Shown: piece after piece, positions 16,638 through 21,914 of the stretch
Layout: each line of letters starts with the position of its first letter
Position numbering within the stretch: position 1 is the first letter of the stretch
Virus record (IMG/VR): IMGVR_UViG_3300042507_001323
Location: 1 to 31,156 of that record
Length of the DNA stretch: 31,156 nt
Source: a virus
Direction: 5' to 3' (one strand)
The notes under the pieces: generated by a model
What the model was told of the DNA's origin: nothing
The model's database searches: none
The model's input: the letters and a program-made list of their open reading frames with translations, nothing else
Position numbers and translations under genes: made by a program

Positions 16638-17047
16638 AGTATTTAATCACGGGACTCGTTGCGGTTTATTCCTTCTTTGCGCCTATCCAAGTTATTTTAT
16701 TAGTCATTGGGTTGGCTATTTTCTTAGATACCTTTGTCGCGGTTCGTTTGACTACGGAAAAGTTTTCAAGTCGTCGCCTTCGTCAGGGGTTAGTAGGTAA
16801 AATGATTACATACGAAAGTGCGGTTATTCTTTTCTTCCTCATTGATTTTGCAATGGTTAACGACATGGTTAAAACCGTCTTTTCAGTTGACTATACACTC
16901 ACAAAATTGGTTGGGTTATTCCTTGCCAGTATCGAAGTGGTTAGTATTGATGAAAAGATACGACGAAAATACGGGGACGACAAAGGTTTCATTGCACGTT
17001 TTAAGTCGTTTATCAAAAAAGCCAAAGCAATCAAAGACTCGTTTTAA
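16634..17047 (+). CDS. Holin, phage holin 4-like
   Basis: 137 aa with start at the ATG overlapping the previous stop; an upstream in-frame start at 16601 lies inside the previous gene and is less likely. Hydrophobic segments at about 4-31 (ITGLVAVYSFFAPIQVILLV and on), 58-77 (MITYESAVILFFLIDFAMVN) and 89-103, with a charged C-terminal tail (IKKAKAIKDSF). The arrangement and the SRRLRQGLVGKMITYE block fit the holin 4/TIGR01593-type family. It forms the first gene of a holin, spanin, endolysin cassette. It makes holes in the inner membrane so the endolysin can act. Confidence 0.75.
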   Translation: MKYLITGLVAVYSFFAPIQVILLVIGLAIFLDTFVAVRLTTEKFSSRRLRQGLVGKMITYESAVILFFLIDFAMVNDMVKTVFSVDYTLTKLVGLFLASIEVVSIDEKIRRKYGDDKGFIARFKSFIKKAKAIKDSF

Positions 17048-17505
17048 TGAAGTACTTAATTATTTTACTATTGGTGTGTAGTTGTTCAGTTAATTACCAC
17101 CTCAACAAAGCAATCAAAAAAGGTTATCGGTGCGACACTATCAGCGACACCATCCGGGTAACAAAAGTAGATAGTTTCCTTATATGGAAACATGACACAA
17201 CGTATTGGGAGAAAATAATCACGTCAAAAGATACTATTATTCACTACAAGACTTCCTACATACCAAAAACACGCTACGAAATACGCTACGATTACAAGCG
17301 ATTTAACGATAGTTTGAAAGTAATTCGATTAATGTATAAGGACTCACTACGAAACGCGCTTAAAACGGCTAAAAATGACGTTAAACGCGAACGAATAGTA
17401 CAACGCAACAAGCCCGTGAGACAATTTAAACAACTATTTGTTATTTTAGGGTTTCTGCTCACTGTGTTTTTTGTCTGTGTGATGTTAAAAAAACGTGTAC
17501 TTTAG
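17047..17505 (+). CDS. Probable single-gene spanin (u-spanin) lipoprotein
   Basis: 152 aa. The N-terminus is a lipoprotein signal (KYLIILLLVCSCS), with the lipid-carrying cysteine most likely C13 in V-C-S-C. The body is hydrophilic with long extended and helical parts (ITSKDTIIHYKTSYIPKTRY). The C-terminus is a membrane helix at about 128-147 (LFVILGFLLTVFFVCVML) followed by KKRVL. An outer-membrane anchor at one end and an inner-membrane anchor at the other is the plan of u-spanins, which fuse the two membranes in Gram-negative lysis. It sits between holin and endolysin. Function is inferred from topology and neighbours; no sequence family was recognised. Confidence 0.7.
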   Translation: MKYLIILLLVCSCSVNYHLNKAIKKGYRCDTISDTIRVTKVDSFLIWKHDTTYWEKIITSKDTIIHYKTSYIPKTRYEIRYDYKRFNDSLKVIRLMYKDSLRNALKTAKNDVKRERIVQRNKPVRQFKQLFVILGFLLTVFFVCVMLKKRVL

Positions 17506-17518
17506 TCAAAAAAACCTT

Positions 17519-18082
17519 ATGAATCTAGAAACTTACGTTAAATTTATTAAGAAGTGGGAAGGTGGGTTAAGCCTTGACCCTTCGGACTCTTGTTCCTCGA
17601 TGTATTGCCCGACTCCATTGAAGGGTAAAAAATACCATACTAACATGGGAATTTGTTACAGCACTTGGGTTGGTATGTTCGGCACTACAAACGACGAGCG
17701 GTTCTTAAACATGAACTCAGAAGACTGGTTTAAGATATTCAAGAAAGGCTATTGGGACAAGTGCAAAGGTGACGAATTCAAATGCTTTTCCGTTGGAGTC
17801 ATCGTTTCGGGAATGGCTTGGGGTTCAGGTCAACACCGCGCAATCATAACACTACAACAAGCTTTAAACAATTTAGGTAAACACGTTGCCATTGACGGCA
17901 AAATCGGACCGCAGACGTTGAAGGCTGCGAATGAGTTAAACGACCGCATCTTATTCGATGAGTTAATTAGACTTCGTGAAGCGTTCTTTATTGCAATTAG
18001 TAAGCCCGGAATGAAAAACGCAAAATTTAGAAGGGGTTGGTTGAATAGGTTAGCCGACTATCATGAAACGTTTAGACCATGA
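17519..18082 (+). CDS. Endolysin, GH108 muramidase with PG-binding end
   Basis: 187 aa from the ATG at 17519. A GTG at 17495 would extend it into the spanin gene. The N-terminal domain matches glycoside hydrolase 108: ETYVKFIKKWEGGLSLDP with candidate catalytic E14 in WEGG, and later YWDKCKGDEFKCFSVGVIV. The C-terminal part (LQQALNNLGKHVAIDGKIGP, QTLKAANELND) matches the PG_binding_3-like domain that follows GH108 in such enzymes. It cleaves the MurNAc-GlcNAc bond of peptidoglycan. There is no signal peptide, so it depends on the holin. The stop overlaps the next start as ATGA. Confidence 0.85.
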   Translation: MNLETYVKFIKKWEGGLSLDPSDSCSSMYCPTPLKGKKYHTNMGICYSTWVGMFGTTNDERFLNMNSEDWFKIFKKGYWDKCKGDEFKCFSVGVIVSGMAWGSGQHRAIITLQQALNNLGKHVAIDGKIGPQTLKAANELNDRILFDELIRLREAFFIAISKPGMKNAKFRRGWLNRLADYHETFRP

Positions 18083-18852
18083 CACGCAAAAGACTATTTT
18101 TCGACATTGAGACAAGCCCGAATATAGTCACAAGTTGGCGAATCGGGTACAACCTTAACATCTCACACGATAACATAGTAAAGGAACGCGCTATTATTTG
18201 CGTGTGTTGGAAGTGGGAAGGTGAATACAAAGTCCATGCGTTGACATGGGACAAGAAACAAGACGACAAGACCCTACTAAAAAAGTTTATTCAGGAACTC
18301 AACAAAGCAGACGAAATAATCGGACACAACGGGGATAGGTTCGACATTAAATGGTTGCGTACACGCTGTATTTATCATGACATTGATATGTTTCCTACAT
18401 ACCGCACCATTGACACGCTTAAATACGCTAAAAGTGGGTTCTATTTTAATTCTAATAAACTAGACTATATTAGTAAATACTTAGGCGTTGGTGCAAAGTC
18501 GGACACTGGGGGCTTCGACACGTGGAAAAAGATTATTTTCGACAAAGACTCTGAAGCTTTAAACCACATGGTTGAGTACTGCAAAAACGATGTCGTAATT
18601 TTAGAAAAGGTTTACGACAAATTACGTCCTTATTCTAAACACAAAGTCAACTATTCTACGTTGCGAGGTGGCGAACGTTGGGAGTGTCCTAACTGCGGAA
18701 CTCCAAACGTAAGATTAAGCAAAACTTATACGACAGCTGCAGGTACTATTATGCACTCATTGCTTTGCAAAGACGGATGTCGTTCAGCTTATTCAGTAAA
18801 CAATAAAGTTTACATGGACTGGCTCAAGTACAAAATGATTAATAATTTATAG
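18079..18852 (+). CDS. DEDDy-type 3'-5' exonuclease with zinc ribbon
   Basis: 257 aa. The RNase H-like exonuclease motifs are all visible: FFDIET with D9 and E11 (motif I), IIGHNGDRFDIKWL with D89 (motif II), and YCKNDVVILEKVY with Y167 and D171 (motif III, DEDDy spacing). About residues 203-234 hold a zinc-ribbon pattern, CPNC and CKDGC (C203, C206, C230, C234). Substrate is not known; DNA or RNA 3' ends are possible. It is the last gene of the late operon, translated from an ATGA overlap with the endolysin, and is followed by a terminator. A replication enzyme in the late operon is out of place. Confidence 0.8.
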   Translation: MTRKRLFFDIETSPNIVTSWRIGYNLNISHDNIVKERAIICVCWKWEGEYKVHALTWDKKQDDKTLLKKFIQELNKADEIIGHNGDRFDIKWLRTRCIYHDIDMFPTYRTIDTLKYAKSGFYFNSNKLDYISKYLGVGAKSDTGGFDTWKKIIFDKDSEALNHMVEYCKNDVVILEKVYDKLRPYSKHKVNYSTLRGGERWECPNCGTPNVRLSKTYTTAAGTIMHSLLCKDGCRSAYSVNNKVYMDWLKYKMINNL

Positions 18853-18890
18853 TATCTTCGTACCACTTCTTTTTTTCATGTTAGGTTTAT

Positions 18891-18923
18891 AGGGGTAATC
18901 TTCAGGGGTTACCCTTATTTTTT
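18891..18923 (+). terminator. Intrinsic terminator at the end of the late operon
   Basis: AGGGGTAA (18891-18898) pairs with TTACCCTT (18909-18916), with one G-T pair and a 10-base loop, followed by ATTTTTTG. It closes the operon that starts at 10717 and begins the non-coding control region that runs to 19129. Confidence 0.75.
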
Positions 18924-18933
18924 GTCCTATTCC

Positions 18934-18960
18934 GTCACACATTTAGCCTAATTTTGTGAC
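18934..18960 (+). promoter_or_regulatory. Possible operator: GTCACA/TGTGAC dyad
   Basis: GTCACA at 18934-18939 and TGTGAC at 18955-18960 form a perfect 6-base inverted repeat with a 15-base centre. It is in the 277-base non-coding stretch (18853-19129) before the early genes. Apart from this dyad, the terminator and one promoter-like pair, I see only AT-rich sequence there, so this stretch may also hold the replication origin. Evidence is weak. Confidence 0.3.
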
Positions 18961-19063
18961 AAAACGCAAATTCCTAAAAAGTTTTTTTCGTGCTGAAACC
19001 CTTGTAAACATTGACTTTTAGAAAAAACCTTAATTTTTTTTGTTAAAAAAGTGTCGACAAGTA

Positions 19064-19093
19064 TTGTGTATTAATTTTAAAGCAGTAATTTAG
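19064..19093 (+). promoter_or_regulatory. Possible host-type early promoter
   Basis: TTGT at 19064-19067 and TAATTTAG at 19086-19093 with an 18-base spacer resemble the Bacteroidota TTTG/TAnnTTTG pair, with one mismatch in each box. It lies 37 bases before the first early ATG. A second weak match is TTG at 19011 with TAATTTTT at 19031-19038. The early operon needs a promoter here, which supports the call. Confidence 0.4.
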
Positions 19094-19129
19094 CAAAGTC
19101 ATAAGGCACAAAACAAAAAACAAAACGAG

Positions 19130-19261
19130 ATGAAAACAAAAATTGAACAAGAAATTAAAGATTTACAAAATGCGTGGAAAAACGGATTTTCTGGAATGAG
19201 TATTAATGAATACACAACAACATTACATTTACTATATCAAAAATTAAAATCAGTAAAATAA
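19130..19261 (+). CDS. Small early protein, 43 aa
   Basis: A short reading frame behind the early control region: KTKIEQEIKDLQNAWKNGF and so on, with no recognisable family. The start ATG follows an A-rich leader, CAAAACGAG, that recurs before the next gene (CAAAACGAC). The helical, charged sequence and the leader make it a likely gene, but no homologue is visible in the window. Possible host-takeover factor by position only. Confidence 0.5.
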   Translation: MKTKIEQEIKDLQNAWKNGFSGMSINEYTTTLHLLYQKLKSVK

Positions 19262-19309
19262 TTAAAACGGGGGGTGCGCATCCGTAACGCACGACAAAAA
19301 CAAAACGAC

Positions 19310-19426
19310 ATGAAAAACTTAATCAACTATTTCACACCACGCAACGCCGACGAGCGTAACACTTTAGGCGGTCTTTTCGCAGGACTACTTATCTTATCAA
19401 TCGTATTTTATTTTTACTCACTATAA
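19310..19426 (+). CDS. Small membrane protein, 38 aa
   Basis: Encodes a polar N-terminal half (KNLINYFTPRNADERNTLGG) and one hydrophobic helix at about 21-38 (LFAGLLILSIVFYFYSL). A hairpin (GTGCG at 19274-19278 with CGCAC at 19288-19292) lies between this gene and the previous one. The A-rich leader is the same as before 19130. No family recognised; a single-pass inner membrane protein is the safe statement. Confidence 0.5.
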   Translation: MKNLINYFTPRNADERNTLGGLFAGLLILSIVFYFYSL

Positions 19427-19436
19427 TTTTTAAACC

Positions 19437-19652
19437 ATGACAGCTTACGAATTTAAACAATCAGTAATCATCGAGCAGAAAAACGATAAAATTGAAGCAC
19501 TTATTGAGGGCTACAAAGAAATACTTAGACAACTAAACCACAACCAAAAGGTCGCAAAGACGGACGCAGAGAAAACCGCTTACTACACGGCAAGAGACAT
19601 CGTAGAAAGCACAATGATAGAAATAGCAGATATTAACGTAACCGATATTTAA
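19437..19652 (+). CDS. Small early protein, 71 aa, function unknown
   Basis: Helical, charged protein (FKQSVIIEQKNDKIEALIEG, ILRQLNHNQKVAKTDAEKT), probably a coiled coil. Part of the run of small early genes spaced by a few bases or overlapping. No family recognised. The ATG follows TTTTTAAACC, and there is no Shine-Dalgarno site, as expected for Bacteroidota. Confidence 0.6.
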   Translation: MTAYEFKQSVIIEQKNDKIEALIEGYKEILRQLNHNQKVAKTDAEKTAYYTARDIVESTMIEIADINVTDI

Positions 19653-19654
19653 CC

Positions 19655-19831
19655 ATGTACGAAATAGTAGAAGTAGCTTGCAAGTATTGCTCAGGAACTG
19701 GAGTAGGTGAATATATAAGCGAGTACGGACCTTTTGGGTTCTCAGTAAAAGACGAATGCCACGAATGCGAAGGCGAAGGAATTAAAGTAACATTAATAGA
19801 CCCTTATGAAAGTAAAGACTTTGAGTATTAA
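19655..19831 (+). CDS. Small zinc-finger-like protein, 58 aa
   Basis: Contains two copies of the DnaJ-type CxxCxGxG motif: CKYCSGTG at about residues 9-16 and CHECEGEG at about 35-42. Two such units can bind one zinc ion. Starts 2 bases after the previous stop and overlaps the next gene by 26 bases. Proteins this small with a DnaJ-like zinc centre occur in several phage genomes without known function. Confidence 0.6.
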   Translation: MYEIVEVACKYCSGTGVGEYISEYGPFGFSVKDECHECEGEGIKVTLIDPYESKDFEY

Positions 19832-19967
19832 AGTAGACCTCAAGACGTTTGAGGAAACGATTAAAAGACAGTTAGCCATCACCCACGCAGACCGTAAGAA
19901 CTGGTGGACCAACTACAACGCAGAATTAGTAAACAGAATTAGTGAAATTAAAAAAGCAACGACATGA
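19806..19967 (+). CDS. Small early protein, 53 aa, function unknown
   Basis: Starts inside the end of the zinc-finger gene and ends with an ATGA overlap with the next gene. The sequence (KVKTLSIKVDLKTFEETIKR, HADRKNWWTNYNAELV) is basic and helical. Coding support comes from the tight overlaps on both sides. No family recognised. Confidence 0.5.
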   Translation: MKVKTLSIKVDLKTFEETIKRQLAITHADRKNWWTNYNAELVNRISEIKKATT

Positions 19968-20170
19968 AAACACCAATTGAACAATTAATTGAAGACCTAA
20001 TAAAACATGATTTAATCAAAGCGGATGGATTTACAACCACGCTAATGTTAAAGGCAAAGCAAATTGAATACGAACAAATACTTAATACTCATAAATTGGC
20101 TAAATTTTTTACAAGTGGTGATGAGTATTACAATACAACCTTTAAAAAAACGAACGATGAAACGATTTAA
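19964..20170 (+). CDS. Small early protein, 68 aa, function unknown
   Basis: Helical protein starting KTPIEQLIEDLIKHDLIKAD. The first residues resemble the MTPxEKA start of two other small phage proteins (20300, 27109) only loosely. Starts in an ATGA overlap with the previous gene and overlaps the next by 14 bases. The DNA is rather AT-rich compared with its neighbours. Confidence 0.55.
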   Translation: MKTPIEQLIEDLIKHDLIKADGFTTTLMLKAKQIEYEQILNTHKLAKFFTSGDEYYNTTFKKTNDETI

Positions 20171-20303
20171 AGTAATTTACAAAGGCTTCGCTCACAAGAC
20201 TTGGACCGAGATGTACAAAATAGTGACCGCAGTAAGCAAAGAAGACGCACGAAAAAAAGCGGACTTATGGGAAGGAGTAATCATTGACATTTACGAGATA
20301 TGA
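20157..20303 (+). CDS. Small basic protein, 48 aa, function unknown
   Basis: Start taken at ATG 20157 (MKRFKVIYKGFAHKTWTEMY); longer forms starting at 20064 would overlap the previous gene for most of its length. The sequence looks like a small alpha/beta fold (strand, then VSKEDARKKADLWE helix, then IIDIYEI strand). Followed by an ATGA overlap with the next gene. No family recognised, but the fold pattern resembles small phage proteins that modify host functions. Confidence 0.5.
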   Translation: MKRFKVIYKGFAHKTWTEMYKIVTAVSKEDARKKADLWEGVIIDIYEI

Positions 20304-20539
20304 CACCAATAGAAAAAGCACGAGATTTAGTTGGAAATTTTTATATAATTGAAGACAGTAAAACAAATGATGACGCATGGATGGACTATTATTTATCTAT
20401 ACGTTCCGCGCAAGTTGCAGTTGAATTAGCACTTGAGTTTGCAGGTGGAGATATGAATGAGCAATTTGATAAAATACTTTATCTTGTTGAAGTAAAACAC
20501 GAACTTGAATCAATGCTTATTAATCAATTAAAACAATGA
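20300..20539 (+). CDS. Small MTPxEKA-type protein, 79 aa
   Basis: Begins TPIEKARDLVGNFY, like the protein at 27109 (TPKEKADELVSKYY), and continues with a helix (AQVAVELALEFAGG) and a final helix (LYLVEVKHELESML) that align loosely with ALIAVDEIL and YWVNVRKEIEKL of that protein. The two are distant paralogues, a small type common in Bacteroidota phages. Its DNA is more AT-rich than the neighbours, as is the other copy. Function unknown. Confidence 0.6.
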   Translation: MTPIEKARDLVGNFYIIEDSKTNDDAWMDYYLSIRSAQVAVELALEFAGGDMNEQFDKILYLVEVKHELESMLINQLKQ

Positions 20540-20790
20540 ACAACGACTTAAAACTCATTTCTTCCATCGCGATACTCCCGGTACTTGCCGACTTTTTAGA
20601 AGACCTAAACGAAGACAAAGCGTTCCGCACCGAAATGAAGATGGCAACGCAGAACTTAATCAGTCAAATTCGAAAACTCGATGAACGCGTAATGAAGAAC
20701 GCATCACAAGAGACCTCAGAACAACAAGTAAACATTCAAATAGCATTTAGACAATGGTTAAGAACGGCACAACATACGGAAGAAAGATAA
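20536..20790 (+). CDS. Small helical protein, 84 aa, function unknown
   Basis: Helical, charged (IAILPVLADFLEDLNEDKAF, QNLISQIRKLDERVMKN), probably a dimer through a coiled coil. Overlaps the previous gene by 4 bases and the next, DnaA-like, gene by 37 bases. No family recognised; possible partner of the replication proteins by position. Confidence 0.55.
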   Translation: MNNDLKLISSIAILPVLADFLEDLNEDKAFRTEMKMATQNLISQIRKLDERVMKNASQETSEQQVNIQIAFRQWLRTAQHTEER

Positions 20791-21197
20791 AATATATTCT
20801 CAGCAAACTACCAAAGCGGTCATTTTACACGATGCACGAGTTTTTTCTAGTTTGTCCTTACACTCACGAGGAACTAAAGATAGCCAACCGCTCACGCGAC
20901 CGAATGCAATGGCGACAGCTTGGAATGGCTTGGGCAACGTTGACCGGGTTGTCTTTAGCTGAGTCGGGGAAGCTGTTTAACAAGGACCACGCAACGGTTA
21001 TTTATTCGCAGGAAATGATAGTTTTGGCTCTCGACGGTTATCATCCACTCCTTGCGGAAAAGTTAAACGAGGTGCTGGAGTGCATCGAAATAACGAATGC
21101 TCACGCGAATGATTATAATACCGCTTTGATTATTTCAGCGCGACGTATTGAAAGCCTGTTGAAAAATAAGTATTCACGAATTAACCGAATTAGTTAG
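20754..21197 (+). CDS. DnaA domain IV-like DNA-binding protein, 147 aa
   Basis: Residues 51-90 (MQWRQLGMAWATLTGLSLAE, SGKLFNKDHATVIYSQEMI) match the helix-turn-helix of the DnaA C-terminal domain, including the DHATV signature at 78-82 that reads DnaA boxes in the DnaA family. There is no AAA+ ATPase domain. The protein likely binds DNA at an origin or operator and could act as an initiator, a helper, or a decoy for host DnaA boxes. It is the last gene before a candidate small RNA and the replication genes. The N-terminal 50 residues are not recognised. Confidence 0.75.
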   Translation: MVKNGTTYGRKIKYILSKLPKRSFYTMHEFFLVCPYTHEELKIANRSRDRMQWRQLGMAWATLTGLSLAESGKLFNKDHATVIYSQEMIVLALDGYHPLLAEKLNEVLECIEITNAHANDYNTALIISARRIESLLKNKYSRINRIS

Positions 21198-21207
21198 ATA
21201 GTACTTA
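21182..21207 (+). promoter_or_regulatory. Candidate phage promoter 5 (TAACCG-N14-TACTTA), before the small RNA
   Basis: TAACCG at 21182-21187 and TACTTA at 21202-21207, spacer 14; one base differs from the TAACCA box. It overlaps the end of the DnaA-like gene. No reading frame starts in the next 100 bases; a structured, terminator-ended region follows. This separates the motif from start codons and so argues that it is a promoter and not a ribosome binding site. Confidence 0.65.
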
Positions 21208-21213
21208 ATATTG

Positions 21214-21311
21214 TAGAAGGTTCGCTCTCACATTATAGAACTTAGGATGTTTTTAACAACCCTATTTACAAGTAGCGAGGTGAGAGCCGTGAAAGTGAGT
21301 AGGGTTTTTTA
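21214..21311 (+). ncRNA. Candidate phage small RNA with kissing hairpin loops
   Basis: About 98 bases between the candidate promoter and the next gene. Hairpin 1: AGGTTC (21218-21223) pairs with GAACTT (21238-21243), loop of 14 bases that starts GCTCTCAC (21224-21231). Hairpin 2: 12 pairs between 21258-21269 and 21295-21306 (core AACCCTA/TAGGGTT, three G-T pairs), loop of 25 bases that contains GTGAGAGC (21280-21287), followed by TTTTTTATTT, so it is also an intrinsic terminator. The two loop sequences are exact 8-base complements, which allows a kissing-loop or pseudoknot. It could be an independent small RNA or a leader controlling the replication gene at 21327. Start and end positions are estimates. 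Confidence 0.6.
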
Positions 21312-21326
21312 TTTAACACAATTTTT

Positions 21327-21914
21327 ATGCGAAAAGCGTTTAATTTTTATCGAAGCTATTACGATGTAGCTAAAGAACTTTCCAAGAAGGATAGAGAAGA
21401 ATTTTTAATGGCTATACTCCAAAAGCAATTTGAAGGAATAGAACCAGAATTAACGGGCATGGCTAAGTTTGCTTATCTTTCACAACAGCACTCAATTGAC
21501 TCACAAGTAAAGGGTTACGAAGACAAAACTAAAGAGAAATTAACCCCTATTGAAGGGGGTACAGAAGGGGGTACGCAAGGGGGTTCGGTACAAGAGAAAG
21601 AGAAAGAGAAAGGGAAAGAGGAAGTAGAATATACTATTATACACCCACTCGTTGAATACTTAAACACTAATTGTCCTCAGGTGCAAGGTTTAGCCTCGCC
21701 AATAAACAACTTGGACGCTGTACGTCTGTTAGTTGAATTTGACAAGTACGATTTAGTTGAAGTATTTATGGCGATGGAAAATACTAAACAACTAAAAAGG
21801 AAGTATAATAGTGCTAATTTAACCGTACGTAGTTGGATAAAAACACGACAGAAAAGTAATAGTACCTTCGGACAAATTAAGCAACAAAATAAAGTGAAGG
21901 CAGCATGGGAATAG
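21327..21914 (+). CDS. DUF6291-like replication protein, 195 aa
   Basis: Residues 1-65 fit the DUF6291-type N-terminal domain of phage replication proteins (AFNFYRSYYDVAKELSKKDR, MAILQKQFEGIEPELTGMAK). A glycine/glutamate linker (GGTEGGTQGGS, then EKEKEKGKEE) follows, encoded by short tandem repeats. The C-terminal domain (about 110-195) is helical, with VRSWIKTRQKSNSTFGQIKQ. Such proteins are often helicase loaders or replisome organisers, and the helicase-like gene overlaps its end by 10 bases. The exact role is inferred. It begins 15 bases after the small RNA terminator. Confidence 0.65.
   Translation: MRKAFNFYRSYYDVAKELSKKDREEFLMAILQKQFEGIEPELTGMAKFAYLSQQHSIDSQVKGYEDKTKEKLTPIEGGTEGGTQGGSVQEKEKEKGKEEVEYTIIHPLVEYLNTNCPQVQGLASPINNLDAVRLLVEFDKYDLVEVFMAMENTKQLKRKYNSANLTVRSWIKTRQKSNSTFGQIKQQNKVKAAWE
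21552..21587 (+). repeat. 12-base tandem repeat with G5 runs, three copies
   Basis: Three units, GAAGGGGGTACA, GAAGGGGGTACG and CAAGGGGGTTCG, encode the EGGTEGGTQGGS linker of the replication protein. Runs of five G lie at 21555, 21567 and 21579. A run of GAGAAA hexamers follows at about 21593-21620. Slippage could change linker length without breaking the frame, because both units are multiples of three. Confidence 0.7.

Noticed and set aside
18478-18483. TACTTA inside the exonuclease gene, and similar hits at about 12741, 17051, 19510, 20080, 21655 and 29743
   Set aside because: None has TAACC 14 bases upstream; TACTTA alone is common in AT-rich DNA.
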